DNA from: a bacterium
GTDB taxonomy: Bacteria > Desulfobacterota > GWC2-55-46 > S146-80 > JALXFI01
Direction of reading: 5' to 3'
Assembly: GCA_027069035.1 (NCBI GenBank)
Contig: JALXFI010000264.1
Span: 1-5,270, forward strand
DNA length: 5,270 nucleotides
Below are positions 1 to 5,185 of this stretch, piece after piece. Position numbers and translations under genes: made by a program. The notes under the pieces are model-generated. The model saw nothing but the letters and a program-made list of their open reading frames with translations, was not told where the DNA came from and did not search any database. Position 1 is the stretch's first letter, and each line of letters begins with the position of its first letter.

Positions 1-1
1 A

Positions 2-226
2 TTCTATGACAATTTTGTTGTAGGGAAGATATATAATGGTCTTGGCAGAATATTTAATTTTATAGAGGTAAATGTGGTAATAAACTTCCTTGTTAATGGG
101 TTTGCGTACCTTGCAAGAGGGTTGGGCAAGCTGTTGAGGCTTTCTATATCAGGGCATTTAGAGAATTATACGCTTATTATGGTAGGCGGTGCTGCTATTT
201 TGATTTTAATATTTTTTGTTTTTTGA
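2..226 (+). CDS. nuoL: NADH-quinone oxidoreductase subunit L, C-terminal end (partial)
   Basis: This is the last 74 codons of an open frame that enters from the left edge and ends at TGA 224-226. The peptide begins FYDNFVVGKIYNGLGRIF and ends in a hydrophobic helix, YTLIMVGGAAILILIFFVF. It matches the style of the NuoL C-terminus: a 'YD' segment, a 'VxNxLVNG' stretch (residues 26-34 of the fragment; the family usually has a 'D..VID..VNG' pattern), a basic region (ARGLGKLLR), an 'SGHLENY' turn resembling the usual 'QTGxxQxY', and a last transmembrane helix. NuoL is the distal antiporter-like, proton-translocating subunit of complex I in the cytoplasmic membrane and carries the long lateral helix. 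Its place directly before nuoM and nuoN supports L. A NuoL/NuoM-like paralogue cannot be fully excluded because only the tail is visible. Confidence 0.85.
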   Translation, partial: FYDNFVVGKIYNGLGRIFNFIEVNVVINFLVNGFAYLARGLGKLLRLSISGHLENYTLIMVGGAAILILIFFVF

Positions 227-236
227 GGGAGGTTAG

Positions 237-1745
237 ATGGAAGGTTTCCCTGTAATATCCACTATAATACTTTCTCCGCTTATAGCTGTTCTAATCCTTA
301 TTTTTATAAATGAGAAAAGGATTGGGCTTATACGCGGTATAGCAGTTGCCTCAACATCTGTTTGTCTTGCCCTGTCTATATATATGCTTTTTGCATACGA
401 TACAACAAAGGGAGGTTTCCAGTTTGTTGAAAGGATTGAGTGGGTAAGGTCTTATGGCATATCATATCATGTAGGTGTTGACGGTATAAGCATTGCCATG
501 GTGCTTTTAACCTCGTTTGTAATATTTACCGGGGTTTTTGTTTCATGGGCGGGAATAACTCACAGAATAAAGGAGCATTATATATTTCTACTGCTTCTTG
601 TGGCCGGTGTATTCGGTGTCTTTGCATCCATTGATCTGTTGTTTTTCTATTTTTTCTATGAGCTTGCAGTTATACCGATGTATCCGTTGATCGGCATATG
701 GGGCAGTGCAAACAGACAATATGCTACTATGAAACTTACATTATATTTAAGTTTTGGGGCTGTATTTGCACTTCTTGGTATTCTTTCCCTGTATTTTACC
801 TCTGGAGCTATGTCCGGCCACTATACATTTGATATGATTGAGATAGGAAAGGTTATCCTGCCGTCTCATTATCAGATAATCGTATTTTTGCCTCTGCTTT
901 TTGGTTTTGGAGTCCTTGCGCCTATTGCTCCTTTCCATTCATGGTCTCCTATAGGACACGCCGCAGCGCCATCGGCGGTAAGCATGCTCCATGCAGGTGT
1001 CCTGATGAAGCTTGGTCTATACGGAATAATAAGGGTTGCCATAGGGCTTCTTCCTGGCGGGGCGCATTACTGGATGCCTGTTGTTGCCATACTCTGTCTT
1101 ATAAATATCTTTTACGGCGGTCTTGTTGCAATGACAAGGCGTGATATGAAATTTATGATCGGGTATTCAAGCTCCAGTCATATGGGCTATGTCTTGCTTG
1201 GACTTGCAACGCTCAACTATATCGGCATGAACGGCGCTGTACTCCTGATGTTTGCGCACGGCATTATGACTGCCCTCGCCTTTTCACTTGTCGGATTTGT
1301 ATATGATCAGGCGCATACCAGAATGACCTATGATCTTTCCGGGCTTGCCCATAAGATGCCTTTTGTTGCCGTTGCATTTGCTATTATGGGTTTTGCAAGT
1401 TCAGGCCTGCCCGGACTTGCAAACTTTGTTTCAGAACTAATGATCTTTATCGGTGCATTTAAGGTTTATCCGTTTCAGGCTGTTATAGCGGTCTTTGGAA
1501 TCATAATTACGGCAACATATATGTTACGGGCATTAAGGAGTGTCTTTTTTGATGAGCTTATGGATGAATGGAAGCATCTTAAAGATGCAACAACCTTTGT
1601 TGAAAAGTTTCCTTTTATTGTATTAATAGCAGTGCTGTTTGTAGTTGGGTTCTATCCTTCAATACTCATAGATGTGATAAATACAGGGGTTGTTCCTCTC
1701 ATTGACAAGGTTAACAGCGTTTCATCAGTAATTATGGGTGGGTGA
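237..1745 (+). CDS. nuoM: NADH-quinone oxidoreductase subunit M (proton-translocating antiporter-like subunit)
   Basis: The 502-residue protein is close to the usual NuoM length (about 500) and is hydrophobic throughout, consistent with the family's 14 transmembrane helices. NuoM is one of three antiporter-like channels that move protons as complex I passes electrons from NADH to quinone. Recognisable signatures are YELAVIPMYPLIGIWG with the essential TM5 glutamate (E142), APFHSWSP and HAAAPSAVSMLHAGVLMKLG (231-260, with K258 in the TM8 region), the RRDMKFMIGYSSSSHMG loop and helix (301-317), MFAHGIMTALAF (338-349), and FVSELMIFIGAF with the TM12 glutamate E400. The lysine normally in TM7, just before the PFH motif, is absent: residues 211-257 hold no Lys or Arg, and L227 or A228 occupies the site. 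The usual 'PDAH' also reads PIGH. The start is ATG with GGGAGG at 227-232, 4 nt upstream, 10 nt after the nuoL stop. Identity is firm; the missing lysine suggests a divergent NuoM subtype. Confidence 0.96.
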   Translation: MEGFPVISTIILSPLIAVLILIFINEKRIGLIRGIAVASTSVCLALSIYMLFAYDTTKGGFQFVERIEWVRSYGISYHVGVDGISIAMVLLTSFVIFTGVFVSWAGITHRIKEHYIFLLLLVAGVFGVFASIDLLFFYFFYELAVIPMYPLIGIWGSANRQYATMKLTLYLSFGAVFALLGILSLYFTSGAMSGHYTFDMIEIGKVILPSHYQIIVFLPLLFGFGVLAPIAPFHSWSPIGHAAAPSAVSMLHAGVLMKLGLYGIIRVAIGLLPGGAHYWMPVVAILCLINIFYGGLVAMTRRDMKFMIGYSSSSHMGYVLLGLATLNYIGMNGAVLLMFAHGIMTALAFSLVGFVYDQAHTRMTYDLSGLAHKMPFVAVAFAIMGFASSGLPGLANFVSELMIFIGAFKVYPFQAVIAVFGIIITATYMLRALRSVFFDELMDEWKHLKDATTFVEKFPFIVLIAVLFVVGFYPSILIDVINTGVVPLIDKVNSVSSVIMGG

Positions 1746-1749
1746 AAAT

Positions 1750-3174
1750 ATGGAATTGAACATTAATATAATTATCCCGGAGATTATCTTAATTGCTCTT
1801 GCAGTTTGTCTGATAGTTCTGGATTTCTTTATAACCGATAAAAAGAAACTGAACACAATTGGAATCTGTGGCTTGGTCATTGCGGGTATGAGTGTTTTAC
1901 TCGGGGTTAAGAATGGTTTTGCCCTCTCCGGAATGATAATACAGGACAATGTTGCAGTTTTTTTTAAGTTATTATTTATTTTAGTAGGGATATATATCTT
2001 TTATATGGGTAGATTCTTTGAAGATAGGATAAAGGGTTGGAAAGGTGAATTTTATATATTGATCGTTTTTGCAATCATTGGGATGGAATTCCTTTCTTCA
2101 TCTTATGATTTTATAAGTTTCTATGTTTCCTTGGAACTTCTTACAATTACGCTTTATATACTTACAGCCTATACGAAGGATAATCCTCACTCTGTGGAAG
2201 CAGGCCTTAAGTATCTGATAACCGGTGCACTCGCTTCAGGATTTTTACTTTATGGTATAAGTTTTATATACGGTGGAACAGGGTCTACCGGTTTTGGAGA
2301 GATAGCAGGCATCTTAAGAGGAGGGGGGCATGGGTTAAACGGTTTTGTCACTATAGGGCTTGTGCTTATAATCCTTGGACTCACTTTTAAGATATCTTCG
2401 ATTCCTTTCCACGTATGGACTCCGGATGTTTATCAGGGCGCTCCAACGCCTGTAACGGCGCTTCTTGCAGCCGGCTCAAAGGCTGCAGGTTTTGTAGTGT
2501 TGATGAGAGTGCTTTTTACGGCGCTTGGTTCAGTGAAAGAAGAATGGATGTTGTTTATTGCCGTAATATCTGCAGTCACTCTCATTTTTGGAAATATGTC
2601 TGCTATGCCTCAAAAAAATATTAAGAGATTGATTGCCTATGCCGGCATTGGCTCGGCAGGGTATCTCCTTATGGGCATTGCTTCAGCATCTGTTCTTGGA
2701 GCAAGTTCTATTATGTTTTATCTCCTTACCTATCTGTTTAGTATTGCAGGAAGCTTTCTTGTCATTGTTATATTTTCTCATGTCAGTGGAAGCGATGAAA
2801 TAGATTCGTATGCTGGTCTCAGCAGACGCTCGCCCTTGCTTGCGGCAACAATGTTTATAGGGCTTTTATCCCTTGCCGGTGTTCCTCCGCTTGGCGGATT
2901 TATTGCAAAGTTTTATCTGTTTGCCGCTGTTGTTAAAGAAGGTTTGATTTGGCTTGCGGTTATAGGAATTTTAATGGCAATAGTATCCATGTATTATTTC
3001 CTTTTGGTTATTAAGAGGATTTATTTGATGGAACCGGTTGTTGAAGAAAAGATAACCCTGGAGCCTACAACAAAACTGATGCTTTACGGGGTGAATATCG
3101 CAATAATTGCGCTTGGTGTTTATCCTGGTCCGTTTACCGATTGGTTTGTTCAGATTGCCAGGCAATTGTTCTGA
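1750..3174 (+). CDS. nuoN: NADH-quinone oxidoreductase subunit N (proton-translocating antiporter-like subunit)
   Basis: The protein has 474 residues from ATG 1750, a normal NuoN length, with a 14-helix hydrophobic profile. NuoN is the antiporter-like subunit closest to the quinone-binding arm of complex I. Unlike the neighbouring NuoM, it keeps the full set of charged channel residues. Numbered from ATG 1750 these are: SLELLTITLYIL with E129 (TM5), GLKYLITGALASG with K154, LTFKISSIPFHVWTPD with the TM7 lysine K214, AGSKAAGF with K244 (TM8), and GGFIAKFYLF with K387 (TM12). The helices FGNMSAMPQKNIKRLIAYAGIGS and PLLAATMFIGLLSLAGVPPLGG are also typical. An in-frame GTG at 1738 would add four residues and overlap nuoM, but it has no Shine-Dalgarno sequence. 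ATG 1750 lies 4 nt after the nuoM stop and about 7 nt after the G-rich GGGTGGG at 1736-1742, so it is preferred. Translation is probably coupled to nuoM. Confidence 0.95.
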   Translation: MELNINIIIPEIILIALAVCLIVLDFFITDKKKLNTIGICGLVIAGMSVLLGVKNGFALSGMIIQDNVAVFFKLLFILVGIYIFYMGRFFEDRIKGWKGEFYILIVFAIIGMEFLSSSYDFISFYVSLELLTITLYILTAYTKDNPHSVEAGLKYLITGALASGFLLYGISFIYGGTGSTGFGEIAGILRGGGHGLNGFVTIGLVLIILGLTFKISSIPFHVWTPDVYQGAPTPVTALLAAGSKAAGFVVLMRVLFTALGSVKEEWMLFIAVISAVTLIFGNMSAMPQKNIKRLIAYAGIGSAGYLLMGIASASVLGASSIMFYLLTYLFSIAGSFLVIVIFSHVSGSDEIDSYAGLSRRSPLLAATMFIGLLSLAGVPPLGGFIAKFYLFAAVVKEGLIWLAVIGILMAIVSMYYFLLVIKRIYLMEPVVEEKITLEPTTKLMLYGVNIAIIALGVYPGPFTDWFVQIARQLF

Positions 3175-3210
3175 CACTTTATGTGAATTAAATATTCAAG
3201 TATGGATAAA

Positions 3211-3225
3211 TCCTTTTTTAAGGAG
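3211..3225 (+). promoter_or_regulatory. Shine-Dalgarno site of the DUF1858 gene, possibly masked by a hairpin
   Basis: The ribosome-binding site AAGGAG (3220-3225) lies 8 nt before ATG 3234 and is close to ideal, which supports that start. Directly upstream, TCCTT (3211-3215) is its perfect complement across a TTTT loop, so the mRNA could fold the site into a 5-bp hairpin. The complementarity is seen in the sequence; a regulatory effect is inference, and the stem is short. Confidence 0.35.
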
Positions 3226-3233
3226 CAAACTTT

Positions 3234-3497
3234 ATGGTTGCAAAACACAATGGTCATGATAAACAAAAGGATTGGGTTATTACGGACAAGGTTATTGTGG
3301 GTGATCTTCTAAAGATATGCCCTGATGCTGAAGAAATATTTAAAAAGCATCTTGGTTCACTGTGTCTGACCATACCTGGCGCAAAGACTGAGTCGATTGA
3401 GTTTCTTGCAGCAATGCATGATTATCATGCATATATTCTTCTTGAAGATATAAACAGTGTCTGTAAAGTTTTGCCGCCCAAAATAGGTCATTTCTAA
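3234..3497 (+). CDS. Small DUF1858-like (redox disulfide-type) domain protein
   Basis: This 87-residue soluble protein has no signal peptide or membrane helix. After a hydrophilic His/Lys-rich N-terminus (MVAKHNGHDKQKDW), residues 15-76 follow the DUF1858 pattern, which TIGRFAM describes as the hybrid-cluster-protein-associated redox disulfide domain: 'VITDKVIVGDLL' then 'CPDAEEIFKKHLGSLC', a Pro, 'TESIEFLAAMH' and 'LLEDIN'. In typical members the loop carries CxxC; here the first Cys is kept (C44) and the second is Ile (I47), with C29 and C77 elsewhere. The domain occurs alone or fused to redox and iron-sulfur proteins, and its biochemical role is poorly known. It sits between nuoN and ispE with its own strong AAGGAG site. 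A link to complex I is suggested only by position. Domain assignment is by eye from pattern; no specific function is claimed. Confidence 0.75.
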   Translation: MVAKHNGHDKQKDWVITDKVIVGDLLKICPDAEEIFKKHLGSLCLTIPGAKTESIEFLAAMHDYHAYILLEDINSVCKVLPPKIGHF

Positions 3498-4415
3498 GTG
3501 TTTCCATACAAGTTCCTTTCTCCTGCAAAAATAAATTTACTACTTGAGGTTTTAAGAAAGAGAGAGGACGGCTATCATGATATCTTCACGGTAATGCAGC
3601 CCATCGATCTTTACGATAAAATAACGATAAAGACTTGCGAGAAGGGCAGACTGACGCTTAAGGTTTTTTATTGTGATGAGTTGAAAAAATCGATGGATAA
3701 GGCGAAAGTCTCTAAACTGCCTTCCGACAGTAAAAACCTTGCACTTGTTGCAGCTCAGGCCTTTTTTGAAAAAACAGGCGTCAGAGATGGTATTGAGATT
3801 GAGCTTTATAAAAGGATACCGATAGGCGCCGGCTTGGGCGGTGGAAGCAGTAATGCTGCGTCTGTATTGATGGGATTAAATGAGATATATGAGGAGCCTC
3901 TTAACTCTAATGATCTGCATGCCATTGCAGCCGGTATCGGTGCGGATATCCCTTTCTTCCTTTTAAAGGGGTCGGCGGTGGCAGAGGGTATCGGCGACCG
4001 GCTTAAAAAGATCACACTCCCATCCTTCTGGTATGTCCTTGTATGGCCCCATCTTTTTATTTCAACAGGTGAGATATATGGGGAATTCAATTTAAGCTTG
4101 ACAAAAAGAAAACTTGATATTAACATCAATGCTTTGAAAAATGGATTATATAAGGGTAATTTCCTTGTGAAATCTCTTTATAATGATCTTGAGAAGGTTT
4201 CGATAAGGAGATTTCCGCAGATCCTCTCGATAAAGGAATCTCTAAAAAGCAAAGGGGCATTGAATTCACTCATGTCAGGCAGCGGTTCAAGTGTTTTTGG
4301 TATATTCACTGATGAAGATACCGCTAAGGAGGCGTATGCTGATTTTGCTGAAGAAGCCGCCCTTAACGGATGGAGCCTGTACATTGTAAAAAGTATTGGT
4401 GGGACGTTGCAATGA
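3498..4415 (+). CDS. ispE: 4-diphosphocytidyl-2-C-methyl-D-erythritol kinase
   Basis: This GHMP-superfamily cytosolic kinase phosphorylates the 2-hydroxyl of CDP-methylerythritol with ATP, the fourth step of the MEP route to isopentenyl diphosphate. Signatures run in the expected order: SPAKINLLLEV (K11), KREDGYHDIFTVMQPI (H27), the glycine-rich ATP loop PIGAGLGGGSSNAASVL (108-124), GIGADIPFFL with the catalytic Asp D150, and the C-terminal MSGSGSSVFGIF (259-270). At 305 residues it is somewhat longer than typical (about 280-300). Part of the excess is a charged insertion around residues 57-76 (YCDELKKSMDKAKVSKLPSD) before the SKNLAL helix. The start is GTG 3498, immediately after the TAA of the preceding gene. 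Only a weak AGG lies upstream and no other start codon precedes AKIN, so translation is probably coupled to the DUF1858 gene. Isoprenoids supply the quinone tails used by complex I, a loose functional link to the genes upstream. Confidence 0.96.
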   Translation: MFPYKFLSPAKINLLLEVLRKREDGYHDIFTVMQPIDLYDKITIKTCEKGRLTLKVFYCDELKKSMDKAKVSKLPSDSKNLALVAAQAFFEKTGVRDGIEIELYKRIPIGAGLGGGSSNAASVLMGLNEIYEEPLNSNDLHAIAAGIGADIPFFLLKGSAVAEGIGDRLKKITLPSFWYVLVWPHLFISTGEIYGEFNLSLTKRKLDININALKNGLYKGNFLVKSLYNDLEKVSIRRFPQILSIKESLKSKGALNSLMSGSGSSVFGIFTDEDTAKEAYADFAEEAALNGWSLYIVKSIGGTLQ

Positions 4416-4445
4416 GGTTTCCTGAGTGAGGAGGTGTCAAATAAA

Positions 4446-4523
4446 TTGGAGCTGCCGATTGGGAAATCTGAAGCGAGAAAAATCTCCGTGGCTTATCTTA
4501 AGGCTTGTAAGTGTATAAGATAG
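4446..4523 (+). CDS. Possible 25-codon leader ORF (speculative)
   Basis: A short frame starts at TTG 4446, ten bases after a strong Shine-Dalgarno-like GGAGGT (4430-4435), which itself has no other obvious gene to serve. The peptide would read MELPIGKSEARKISVAYLKACKCIR and end at TAG 4521-4523. That stop lies inside the right arm of the terminator-like hairpin at 4491-4524. An in-frame GTG at 4434 is another, less likely start. The frame is the same as ispE and stays open from the ispE TGA onward, so it may be chance. I recognise no family. If translated, it could act as a leader peptide controlling readthrough into spoVG; that is inference. Confidence 0.2.
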   Translation: MELPIGKSEARKISVAYLKACKCIR

Positions 4524-4534
4524 CTTTTATTTTC
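4491..4534 (+). terminator. Terminator-like hairpin after ispE
   Basis: The left arm GCTTATCTTA (4491-4500) pairs with TAAGATAGC (4516-4524), giving nine base pairs with one bulged T and a 15-nt loop. A T-rich tail, TTTTATTTTC, follows at once (4525-4534). This is the layout of a rho-independent terminator, although the stem is AT-rich and therefore only moderately stable. It would end the nuo-ispE transcript about 110 nt after ispE, or act as an attenuator for spoVG. Confidence 0.45.
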
Positions 4535-4540
4535 AAGATA

Positions 4541-4568
4541 CTCAAATACCGCCATATCGGGATTTGGG
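4541..4568 (+). other. Second long hairpin in the ispE-spoVG spacer
   Basis: The arms 4541-4551 (CTCAAATACCG) and 4558-4568 (CGGGATTTGGG) form an 11-position stem with one A/G mismatch and one G-U wobble around the 6-nt loop CCATAT. It begins 7 nt after the T-rich tail of the preceding hairpin. An impure T-rich stretch follows (4569-4582), so it could be a backup terminator, a transcript-end structure or part of a regulatory leader. The pairing is visible; the role is unknown. Confidence 0.35.
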
Positions 4569-4613
4569 TTGAATTTTATTTCGGCTGTAGGGGTGTTGTT
4601 CTGTGTATTACCT

Positions 4614-4619
4614 TATAAT
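4614..4619 (+). promoter_or_regulatory. Candidate -10 box of a spoVG promoter
   Basis: A perfect TATAAT lies 20 nt before the spoVG ATG. No good -35 hexamer sits at the usual spacing: 17 bp upstream reads GGGTGT, and TTGTTC at 4596-4601 is too close. Initiation here would give a leader of only about 14 nt that begins just before the AGGAGG site at 4629-4634. It is plausible as a factor-assisted promoter but not certain. Confidence 0.35.
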
Positions 4620-4639
4620 TACATTATCAGGAGGACGAT

Positions 4640-4912
4640 ATGGAGATTACTGAAGTAAGGGTTTCACCTGTAGACGATGAAAAACTTAAGGCTTTTGTAA
4701 CGATTACTATTGATAATTGCTTTATCATCCGGGACTTGAAGGTAATAAACGGTAATAATGGACTTTTTATTGCGATGCCCAGCCGAAAGAGAAAGGATGG
4801 GACATTTAAGGATATTGCACATCCTCTTAACAATGAAACAAGACAACTGCTTGAATCAACGATTCTGAGTGAGTATGAAAAAGAATCATCAAGACAGCCT
4901 GTGATGGCTTGA
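4640..4912 (+). CDS. spoVG: SpoVG-family regulatory protein
   Basis: The 90-residue protein has the standard SpoVG length and sequence: MEITEVRVSPVDDEKLKAF at the N-terminus, the strand pair TITIDNCFIIRDLKVI, and the hallmark NGLFIAMPSRKRKDGTFKDIAHPLN (40-64), followed by the C-terminal helix TRQLLESTILSEY. SpoVG was named for a Bacillus sporulation stage V phenotype, but the family is widespread in non-sporulating bacteria and includes site-specific DNA/RNA-binding regulators in several Firmicutes and Borrelia. The basic stretch RKRKDG (49-54) lies in the region tied to nucleic-acid binding in the family. It is cytosolic. The start is secure: AGGAGG (4629-4634) lies 5 nt before ATG. It lies between ispE and tRNA-Gln/prs, separated from ispE by a structured 224-nt gap with its own -10 candidate, so it may be transcribed independently. 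Its targets here are unknown. Confidence 0.93.
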   Translation: MEITEVRVSPVDDEKLKAFVTITIDNCFIIRDLKVINGNNGLFIAMPSRKRKDGTFKDIAHPLNNETRQLLESTILSEYEKESSRQPVMA

Positions 4913-4936
4913 TCTGCTTACAAACTACTTTTGTTT

Positions 4937-4960
4937 GTCCAGAAAAAGGGATGGACTTTT
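4937..4960 (+). terminator. Weak terminator-like hairpin after spoVG
   Basis: GTCCA (4937-4941) pairs with TGGAC (4952-4956) across a 10-nt loop and is followed by TTTT (4957-4960). The stem is only five pairs and the T tract short, so this is a weak candidate. It overlaps and competes with a separate 6-bp hairpin, ACAAAC/GTTTGT (4920-4938), which has no T tract. Confidence 0.22.
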
Positions 4961-5025
4961 GAGTTGGTTGGCAATATTGACCTGAGGGGTGCCTGCTGTT
5001 AGTTGGATGATTGGCGGTTGAGGTT

Positions 5026-5056
5026 TTGAAAGAGCATATATTAAGTGCCCTATAAC
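5026..5056 (+). promoter_or_regulatory. Candidate promoter of tRNA-Gln / prs
   Basis: TTGAAA (5026-5031, five of six matches to -35) and TATAAC (5051-5056, five of six to -10) are 19 bp apart, slightly long. Initiation would fall at or next to the first tRNA base. TATATT at 5037-5042 is an alternative -10 that would leave a leader of about 13 nt, but its -35 partners (TTGGCG or TTGAGG) are badly spaced. One of these could drive the tRNA and the downstream prs. Confidence 0.3.
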
Positions 5057-5061
5057 TTTTA

Positions 5062-5132
5062 TCGGGGATCGTCTAATGGTAGGACAGGGGCCTTTGGAGC
5101 CCTTAATCCAGGTTCGAATCCTGGTCCCCGAG
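5062..5132 (+). tRNA. tRNA-Gln (anticodon UUG)
   Basis: A full cloverleaf can be folded by hand. The acceptor stem is TCGGGGA (5062-5068) with TCCCCGA (5125-5131) and discriminator G5132. The D arm is GTC...GAC with a TAATGGTAG interior (5071-5085). The anticodon stem is GGGGC (5087-5091) with GCCCT (5099-5103) around the loop CTTTGGA, giving anticodon TTG at 5094-5096. The variable loop is TAAT, and the T arm is CCAGG-TTCGAAT-CCTGG (5108-5124). The U1-A72 pair and G73 match known bacterial glutamine identity features. The 3' CCA is not encoded (GTA follows), so it must be added by a nucleotidyltransferase. UUG can read both CAA and CAG. It lies 53 nt before prs and is probably co-transcribed with it. 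Confidence 0.97.
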
Positions 5133-5185
5133 TAAACTATCTTATAAAGATAATCTGATAAATTAATGACTGTAGCGAGCTTGTT

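Noticed and set aside
1738..1749. Upstream GTG start for nuoN overlapping the nuoM stop
   Set aside because: It adds only MGEN, has no Shine-Dalgarno sequence, and the ATG at 1750 has G-rich GGGTGGG at a suitable distance.
3181..3200. TGAAT-TAAAT-ATTCA hairpin after nuoN as a terminator
   Set aside because: The stem is 5 bp and AT-rich, and it is not followed by a T run.
3806..4129. 107-codon open frame on the minus strand inside ispE
   Set aside because: It is fully antisense to well-conserved ispE motifs, its peptide resembles no family I know, and it looks like a by-product of ispE codon use.
4413..4523. Readthrough or selenocysteine extension of ispE at its TGA
   Set aside because: The frame stays open for 35 codons after the TGA, but ispE already ends at the normal family length and an open stretch of this size is expected by chance.
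4416..4639. A known riboswitch class (c-di-GMP, TPP, cobalamin or similar) in the ispE-spoVG spacer
   Set aside because: I could not recognise any conserved core of a known class; only simple hairpins are visible.
4920..4938. ACAAAC/GTTTGT hairpin after spoVG as a terminator
   Set aside because: It is a 6-bp AT-rich stem followed by CCAGAAAAAGG with no T tract on either strand.
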